DNA of 23,664 nucleotides from Pleurobrachia bachei (lineage: Eukaryota; Ctenophora; Tentaculata; Cydippida; Pleurobrachiidae). The stretch spans positions 59,946 to 83,609 of the forward strand of contig AVPN01000159.1 of assembly GCA_000695325.1 (NCBI GenBank), in the 5' to 3' direction. The notes below the pieces were generated by a model, which saw nothing but the letters and a program-made list of their open reading frames with translations, was not told the origin of the DNA and did no database searches. A program made the translations under genes and the position numbers. This document shows positions 10,601 to 20,316 of the stretch, in pieces. The number at the start of each line of letters is the position of its first letter. Positions within the stretch are counted from its first letter, which is position 1.

Positions 10601-13600
10601 AAGAAATGCAGAACTCATGGTCTCTATTTGAGGAACAAGCTGAAGAAAAACCCGCATATAATCCCGAAATAAACGCATTGCAAATAAAGGCGGAAGTAAT
10701 GGAAAATAGTGCTTGGTGAAGCGTGAAATTCATAAAACACATGTGCGTGTGTAACAGCAAATTCATAGTGACATTAATGTGTAATTTGCGTAACAATTCA
10801 GTCAACATACACGGGGGGCTTCATCACACTCCCCGGAAATACAGGGTGGCCCGGAATATATGCTGACACAACAAACAGGGGGCCCCTTCACAGAGAAACA
10901 GAAAGGAAATGACGCATGGATAATTAAACATCTAGGGTGATCTGTAAATTGCATTTTCTAACTCGACAAATATGGGATGATTTATAACACAAATCAAAAC
11001 AACGGTAGTTAAGTTATGATTTATAACATATCACTGGATGGAATAGAAGACAAAATGCGAATAATTAGAAAACAAAAGAGTGTAGTGCAATTAATTTAAC
11101 ACACGGAAATGATGCATATATATGCTGAGAGAGAGTAGCTGGTGAGTAGTAGTAGTGTACTGTGTATCAAATGTCACAGAGAGAGAGAGATGTGGAGCTA
11201 GCCAATAGTAGGACAGCAAACAGGTCACATGACGTCAAATACAATCGGACACACACTCAACTTGTAACGATTCTTAGAGAGATAGAGGGGAGAGAGATAG
11301 AGAGAAAAGGAAAGAGATAGAGAAAGAGATTGAGAGAATATGGGGGATAGGTGGATCAAAGCTACTACTAACTCTATCAAAGTGTAACACTTTGATAGAG
11401 TTACCTAACTCAAGAGAGAACACTCATTATATCCTTACCTTCCATTTGAATTTGATTCCTTGACTGGATCCTTGGTCGGCTGAAAGGAAGAACACAATGT
11501 CAAATGAAGTTGTGCCAGATCAATTAATTTGTGTCACAACTGTCATGCGTGTGTGAGATTTAATAACTAATTGCGTGAGAGATAATGAGTTTTTCCAGTG
11601 TGTGTCACCGTGTCAGTATGCCGCTTACCAGCAAGAACCGACCGAAACAAGTGAACAACCAATAAGAACTCGTTATTTAGGTCACGTGACTGGTTATCAG
11701 CCAATCAGGGACCAGCATTCGGTCGGTTCCTGCCGCTTACCAGTTTAGAGGGGATGGGAAGGTGAGAGTTGGCACTTGAGAGGTTGTCCACTGGGCTCTC
11801 TGGGACCTCAGAAGCTACCTCCCGCTGTATGTCACTCCTGCTGCTCAATCCCAACTCTGAGGAAGTGGGTCGGGCTGAGACCGCGGGTTAGAGAGAAACA
11901 TATGGGGGAGGGTCTAGAAGGGACTGGCCGGGGTGGAGGGGGTGGTAAACAGATGTTAGGAGCTCATTCTTTACTTCAAAATGCGCGAAATATACCCTAA
12001 CTCCATCGTGCCTTCACTTTCACTATCCCATAAAACCCAAGCTCACTTCCCAACAAAATCCTAACCCAAGCTCACTTCCCTCCCAAACCCATGCTCACAT
12101 CCCTCCCAAAACACTCACTTTCAGGAAGGCTATCCTTGCTGTCCCTCATCTCCAGTTTGTACAGGTACTTTTCTATCTCGTCCAGTACAGTTGGACTCAT
12201 TGTATTCAGGATGGCCGGGGTCAACTGGACCAGAATGGCTGGCGGTAACTTCTCGATCACGGAAGTGGGGAGTTCTTCGACTGTTTCCAAACTGAGCCTC
12301 TGAATCACTTTGATGCTGAGGTTTTTGATGCACCCAATAGACAGCCTGTCTATTACCCGTGGACTCAGTTTCTCAATTGTTTTAGGAGACAACTTTTCAA
12401 TAACTTTTGGATCTAGTTGTTCTATCGTTTTGGGGTTGAGTTTTTCAATGACTTTGGGGTTCAGTCGTTTTAAAGACTTGGGATCACACCTGCTGAGAAC
12501 CTTGGGGTCCAACTTCTCCAGTTTTTTGGGGTGCAGCTTACTGACAATTTTGGGATTCAGTCGTTCTATCGTACCGATGTCTAGATTCTGTATCACCGAT
12601 AAATCCAAACTTTCTATCTTCCTGGGCGCCATATGCTCAAACACTTTTGGGTCCAACCTGAGTAGAACTGATTCACTCAACTTCCCAATGATGTCCGGGT
12701 TTAGTTTTGAGAGTATCGAGGGGGATAGCTCCTGGATTACAGAAATATCCATTTGTTCGATTAGGCTGAGAGGTAACCTTTCTATCAGCTCTCTCCTCAT
12801 TTTCTGTAGCGTTGGTATACTCAACTGTTTCACGGTGTTCAGGCTCATTTGTTCTATGGTGGCAAGGGACAGGGTCTCGATGACATCTGGGTTTAATCGC
12901 TCCAATAATCGGTTATCAAGCTGCTCTAACAGGTTAGCTGGGAGCTTCTCAAGCACAAACACGTCCAGCTGTTCCAGGGTCTGAAGGTCCAAGGTTTTCA
13001 GTCTATCAGCGGGTAGTTTCCGTAACACAGAAGGTGGTAGTTCATTCAGGATGACGGGGGAGAGTTTAGCAATAAATGATGGAGTCAAGCGTCTCATATC
13101 CTTCATGGACATGTGATCCAGGAGGTCAACTGTCAGCCCGCTAATGATCCCATCATCCATCTGCTCGAGTTTAGAAAACGGCATCTGCTCCACGATTTCT
13201 CGTGGCATTTGTTCAATCAGTGAGGCTGGCAGCTGGGCAATGATCGAAGGTGGGAGTTTCTGAATAGACTCAATTTGTAGGCATGCTATTCTGTGTATTG
13301 GTAATTTGCTCAGTATGTCCGGCTCGAGTTTGTTCAGTACTGCGTTATCTAGCTCGTTGATGAGTTTGCTATCCAAACTCTGGATCATTGTGGTATCTAG
13401 CTGGCTAATGACTTCCGAACTCAGTTGTTGAATGGTTGATTTGTCCAGCAGGGCAATAATGTGAGGGCTCAGCTGTTCAATTACGGAGGGTTTCAGCAGC
13501 TGGATGGTGTGCACATCCAAACTTTCTATCACCGGAATTTCCAGGTCCTCCAGGAGTTCTGGGGGAAGGTTTCTCAGTGCTCGGGGGGAGAGTCTATTGA

Positions 13601-16600
13601 GAATGGACCTGTCAAACTTTTCTACCACCTCAGACGGCATCTTCTCTAGGATCTTGGTGTCCAGTGTCTGAAGGACCGAGGGAGACAGGCTCTGGAGTCT
13701 CGCCACACTCAGCCTCTCCAGTATTTCTCTAGGTAGTTCCTCTAGTGTCTTATCTTCCAATCTCTCCACAGTACTGGTATCCATGGTTGCGATGAACTCC
13801 GCATCAAACTTGTTTATGATATCAGAGGGAAGGAGCATGGTAACACCAGCTGGTAGTTGCTGGAGGATGGATGGTGGGAATTTGGATAACACCCTGACAT
13901 CAAGTAACTCCACAATCTCTAAAGGCAGCGTGACCAGATCCTCAACTCTCTGTCTGTTAAAAACTGCGATGGGCAGATTCCGCATGCTCTCCAAAGGCAA
14001 ATCCTTGATGGCCGAAAACGGTAACCCTTCAATAATTGCGGGGTTCAGCTGTGATAAGATTTCCTCTGGAAGCTGCTTCAGCACTCCAGGATCCAAGGTC
14101 TCTAGACACTCGATTGACAGACTTTTCAAGACTTCCGTACTAAGCTTATTGAGCACATCTGGTGTTACCTTCTCCAGGACGCCGGGAGAGAGCTTCTCAA
14201 GGATAGCAACTGGTAGTGTCTCCAGAGTCTTCACATTGATAGTCTCCAGGATGTTCACTGGAAGCTTGGCGATGGTTTCAGAACTAAGCTGACTTAGAGT
14301 AGGTGAGGAAAGGTTGGAGAGACATGCAACATCTAACTTCTCAATGATCTCGAGAGGTAGTTTTTCTATGCAGATCGGTGTCAGGGTCCTGATGCAACTC
14401 AGAGGAAGTGTCTCCACGATGGTGGTGCTCATTTTAGAAATTGTTTTTATCGGTAGAGTGGAAATCACCTCTACCGGGAGTGTCTCAAGAGTTCCAACTT
14501 CCAACTTTCCCAGCACAGAAGGACTCATCTTTGCCACTGTTTCCCCGGGCATCTGTTTGATAACAGACAGATCCAACGTCTCGATAATCTTGGCATCCAG
14601 CTGTTTTATCACATCAATATCAAGCTTGCTAACAACCTCCGACCCCAGTTTCTCGATGGTACTAAGAGGAAGCCGTTGGATCGTCATTATGGGAAGCTTA
14701 TCGATGACATCAGGCCTGAGCTGTTCTATAATATAATTATCAAACATGGCAATGATATCCGGAGGGAGCTGGTTTAGGGTGGAAAGACCTAATTTTTGGA
14801 TTACTTGGGGGTCCAACCGTTTGATAATGTAAAGACCAAGTCCTTCGATGACCTCCACGTCAAGCAACTCAATCACGTAGTTAGGAAGCTTTTTCAGGAC
14901 TGCTTTCGAGAGTTTATTGAGTATTACAGGATTCACTTTCTTGATCACATCAATGTCCAATTGCTCGATAAGTTCTCCTTTTAGCTGATTGATAACCGAT
15001 ATATCCAGAGTTTCAATCGTCTTCACACTCAGCTGTTCAATGACATCCACACTGAGTGTCTGTAGTACCTCACTAGGCAGGGTACCGATCACTCCAGGAG
15101 AGAGTTGCTCAATAACATCCCTGGGAAGGTTACCAATAACACTTGGATCCAACTTCTCGATCACAGAGGTCTTCAACTGAGATATAACAGTGGTGTCCAG
15201 CTTGTTGAGGATGCTCGGTTCTAGCTCTTCTAAGACCTCCAGTTTGAGTTTTGCTAACACGGGAGGGGTCAGCAGGGAGAGGCACTCATTGTCGAGGGTA
15301 TCCAGGAAAGTAGGGTCTAGCTGCTCAATCACGGAGACGTCCAACTTACAGACGATTGTTTTGCTGAGCGTTTCAATAACAGGAATGCTCAGCTGGTTCA
15401 GAACATGAACCTCCAGTGTCTCAATAACTTCCACTGGTAAGGTTTCCAGGAATTGCGGCTCAAGTTGGGACAGAACGGTGGGATTCAGTTGGGTAACAAC
15501 GGACAGATCTAGCTGCTGGATCACTGATGCATCGAGTTTTTCAATAGCTGTAACAGGTAAACAGTTGAGTGTTGACACGTCAAGTTGGCACAGTTTTTCA
15601 GGAGGCAGAGATCCGAGGACAACAGGATCGAGGGTTGCTAGGACGGCACAATCCAGTGTTGCCATGGTGACAGAATCCAACTTCTCCAGAACACTTTTAT
15701 CGAGTGTCTGCAGTACAGTAGCGTCCAATTGAGAGAGCGTTGCAATGTCCAGTGTACTGATTACATTAGGAGACAAGCTGGAAATAACGGAGTGAGGTAG
15801 TTTCATCAGAGTTTCAGGGTTCAGCGAGTTCAGAGTGGTAGAAGGAAGGAGCTCGAGAATACCGGCACTCAGTTGGTTGAGGACGGTGCTGCTTAGGGCT
15901 GACAAATACTCAGGGTCGAGTGTCTCTAACACTGAACCCGGAAGCTTCTCTACCACATCAGTTGGTAGTGTCTGTAGAGCTGTCTTGTCAAGTTTAGCTA
16001 GGGTGGAGAGAGACAGTTTTGTCAGCACTTCTGCAGGAAGCGCCCCCAGGGATACGGGATCTAACCTCTCTAGAACGGATGTGTCCAAAGTCGCTAGGAC
16101 GGAAGGAGGAAGTTTGGAGAGGGATGTGGTTGGGAGATTGTTTAAAATGGAGGGACTAAGTTTGGACACAATGGAAGCATCCAACTGACCAATTAGACTA
16201 TAATCCAACTTCTGAACTATACTCAGGGGTAGCTTTTCCAGAGTACTGACATCCAACTTCTCGATCGTACTGAGACTGAGTCGCTCTAGAACTGTGGGTT
16301 TCAGTTGGGACAGCTTGGAGGGGGACACCGTATTGAGGAAATCGGGGGAGCACTTTTCAAGGATACTCGGATCCAGTTGGTCAATATGCCCTGGTGATAG
16401 GGACTGAATGAATTCAACATTTACTTTATTTAGCACGGAGAGTGGTTGTGTCAGCAGGAAATCAGGTCCCAAGCCCTCCAAAACACTGGCGGACAACTTT
16501 ACCAGCGCATCTGGTGGTAGTTGCATCAACTTTTCACCTGGCAACTCCCCCATCTTTTCACCAGACAAATTACCCAGAGCCTCTGAACTGAGACCCTGTA

Positions 16601-17495
16601 GGACAGCAGTGGATAGTTTATCTAGTACTTCCCCTGGTAATTTCTCTAGCACAGGCGGGCCTAATTCCACCAAACTGGCCTCGGGAATCCCACTGAGACA
16701 CGCGGGCGACAAAGATACAATGGTATCTGGAGACAGTTTTACAATCACCTCAGGGCTTAGTTTCTCTAGCACCTCTTTAGGCAGGGTCTCGAGCACACTG
16801 ACTTCCAGCCCTTCCAACACAGCGGGGGACAGTTTGGCTAGAGTCTCGGGTAGAAGAGTAGGGAACACTTCGCTCGGCAACTCCTCTATTTTCTCGACTG
16901 ACAGCTTTCCTATCACTTCAGGGGGAAGTTTGGCAATGGTTGCGATATCAAATGTTTCAATCTCTTCTGGTTCAAGTTGTGCAATCTCCGAGAGAGATTT
17001 CTTTGGTCCAGCCCTACTTCCAGGCCTCTTAGCACCCCTAGCCCCAGCCCCTCTGGCAGCACCCCTTGCCCCTGCTCGTGTTGCCGTTGACCCAGCTCGG
17101 GGCCGCGCTGCTCCGGCTGTAGTCCCTGGTTTAGGACTGCTTCTGGAACCAACAGGTGTCCTTGCTCCCGTTCTACTGGCCGCAGCCGCACTCCCCCTGC
17201 CCGCAGCAGTAGACCCCCTCCCTGCAGTTGTCCCTCCCCTACTGGTACCCCGGGTGGGGGTAGATGTCGAGGTTCGGGCGCCCCGGGCTCCTGTTGATGG
17301 CGTCCGGGCGCCGCGTGCAGACATGACTTTCACAAAACAGCAATACTAGTATATATTGACAAGGGAGATAATGCGAGCTAGAGAAAGAGAGAATGGTTTA
17401 ATTTGGTTAGTGCACTAATTAGGCAAGCAGCAGCAGCAGTTCGAGAGAGAGAGAAGTCAGAAAGTCAGGGAGAGGGGAATGGATAAATTGTAGAG

Positions 17496-17527
<32 letters not shown>

Positions 17528-20284
17528 GAGACAGGGAAAATAGGAGCAGGATAAGTTGAGACAAGGTTGTTTCTGCAACCGTATTCGCTTTGCTAATGCA
17601 TTCTGCAAATTTACTGGAAGGTGGAATTACAGGGCACTATAATGTAGTATCCTGCAATGGAAAACAGGTCAACCATTCCTGTAAGCGGGGGTATAACAAC
17701 AATCGAGAGGCGCTTCAATACAAACCCGCATGGCACATAGTACACTGATACAGCTGAAGTGAGAGAGAGAGAGTGTTTGCGTGTGTTGCAGTACACTATT
17801 AAACCATTAGAATAGCCGTGACTCAAAATATATAAACCATATTTAAATTTCTTTCCTGTTTCTCAGTATCCTGTCTCTCTCCTCCCTGTTTCTATTTATC
17901 CCGGTTTCGTCAGGGGTAGTTTATACCACAACTCAGCGTCATATAGCGCCTTATTGGCTGCAGTTAACCACATAGGTGGTAATGTGGTACACTTATATTT
18001 TATAGCAGTGCAGCATAAACCGGGGCGGTGTGTAACTTAGGCGGCAGAAGCCTGATAAACCTAATAAAGTGTCAGCAGGGAGAGGCACTCATTGTCGAGG
18101 GTATCCAGGAAAGTAGGGTCCAGCTGTTCAATCACTGAGACGTCCAGCTTACAGACGATTGTTTTGCAGAGTGTTTCAATGACAGGAATACTCAGCTGGT
18201 TCAGAACATGGACCTCCAGCGTCTCGATAACTTCCACCGGTAGGGTTTCTAGGAATTGTGGCTCAAGTTGAGACAGAACGGTGGGATTCAGTTGGGTAAC
18301 AACGGACAGATCAAGCTGCTGGATCACTGATGCATCGAGTTTTTCAATAGCTGCAACAGGTAAACAGTTGAGTGTTGACACGTCAAGTTGGCACAGTTTC
18401 TCAGGAGGCAGAGATCCCAGGACAACAGGATCGAGGGTTGCTAAGATGGCACAATCCAGAGTTGCCATGGTGACAGAATCCAACTTCTCCAGAACACTTT
18501 TATCGAGTGTCTGCAGTACAGTAGCGTCCAATTGAGAGAGCGTTGCAATGTCCAGTGTACTGATTACATTAGGAGACAAGCTGGAAATAACGGAGTGAGG
18601 TAGTTTCATCAGAGTTTCAGGGTTCAGCGAGTTCAGAGTGGTAGACGGAAGGAGCTCGAGAATACAGGCACTCAGTTGGTTGAGGACAGTGCTGCTTATG
18701 GCTGACAAATACTCTGGGTCGAGTGTCTCTAGCACCGAACCCGGAAGCTTCTCTACCACATCAGTTGGTAGAGTCTGTAGAGCTGTCTTGTCAAGTTTAG
18801 CTACGGTGGAGAGAGACAGTTTAGTTAGTACATCTGCAGGAAGTGTACCCAGGGATCCGGGATCTAACCTTTCTAGAACGGATGTGTCTAAAGTCGCTAG
18901 GACAGAAGGTGGAAGCTTGGAGAGGGATGTGGTTGGGAGATTGTTCAAAATTGAGGGACTAAGTTTGGAGACAATGGAAGCATCCAACTGACCAATTAGA
19001 CCATAGTCCAACTTCTGGACTATACTAAGGGGTAACTTTTCCAGAGTTCTGACATCCAACTTCTCGATCGTACTGAGACTTAGTCGCTCAAGAACTGTGG
19101 GTTTCAGTTGGGACAGCTTGGAGGGGGACATCGTGTTGAGGAAGTCAGTGGAGCACTTTTCAAGGAGACTAGGATCCAGTTGGTCAATGTGCCCTGGAGA
19201 TAGGGACTGGATGAATTCAACATTCACTTTATTTAGCACAGAGAGTGGTTGTGTCAGCAGGAAATCAGGTCCCAAGCCCTCCAAAACACTGCCAGACAAC
19301 TTTACCAGCGCATCTGCTGGTAGTAGCATCAACTTTTCACCAGGCAACTCCCCCATCTTTTCACCAGACAATTTACCCAGAGCCTCTGAACTGAGACCCT
19401 GTAGAATAGCAGTGGACAGTTTATCTAGTACTTCCCCTGGTAATTTCTCTAGCACAGGCGGACCTAATTCCACCAAACTGGCCTCGGGGATCCCACTGAG
19501 ACACGCGGGGGACAGAGATACAATAGTATCTGGAGACAATTTTACAATCACCTCAGGGCTTAGTTTCTCTAGCACCTCTTTAGGTAAGGTCTCGAGCACA
19601 CTGACTTCCAGCCCTTCCAACACACCAGGGGACAGTTTGGCTAGAGTCTCGGGTAGTAGAGTAGGAAACACTTCACCAGGCAGTTCCTCGATCTTCTCGA
19701 CTGATAGTTTTCCTATCACTTCAGGGGGAAGCTTGGCAATGATTGCAATGTCAAATGTCTCAATCTCTTCTGGTTCAAGTTGTGCGATCTCCGAGAGCGA
19801 TTTCTTTGGTCCAGCCCTACTTCCAGGCCTCTTAGCTCCCCTCGCCCCAGCACCCCTCGCCCCTGCTCGTGTCGCTGTTGACCCAGCACGGGGCCTCGCT
19901 GCCCCAGCTGTAGCCCCTGGTTTAGGACTGCTTCTGGAACCAACAGGTGTCCTTGCTCCGGTTCTACTGGCCGCAGCCGCACTCCCCCTACCCGCAGCAG
20001 TAGACCCCCTCCCTGCAGTTGTCCCGCCCCTACTGGTACCCCGGGCGGGGGTAGATGTCGAGGTTCGGGCGCCCCGGGCTCCTGTTGATGGCGTCCGGGC
20101 GCCGCGTGCAGACATGACTTTCACAAAACAGCAATACTAGTATATTGACAAGGGAGATAATGCGAGCTAGAGAAAGAGAGAATGGTTTAATTTGGTTAGT
20201 GCACTAATTAGGCAAGCAGCAGCAGCAGTTCGAGAGAGAGAGAAGTCAGAAAGTCAGGGAGAGGGGAATGGATAAATTGTAGAG

Positions 20285-20316
<32 letters not shown>

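Noticed and set aside
12091-17349. Plus-strand open frames opposite the octad exon (for example 12310-12984, 16408-17349)
   Set aside because: Shadows of the repeat codons on the other strand; the periodic Ser-rich composition mirrors the octads.
17611-17826. Minus-strand 71-residue frame present identically at 20400-20615
   Set aside because: Identity is due to the 2.8-kb duplication and no splice or start context supports it.
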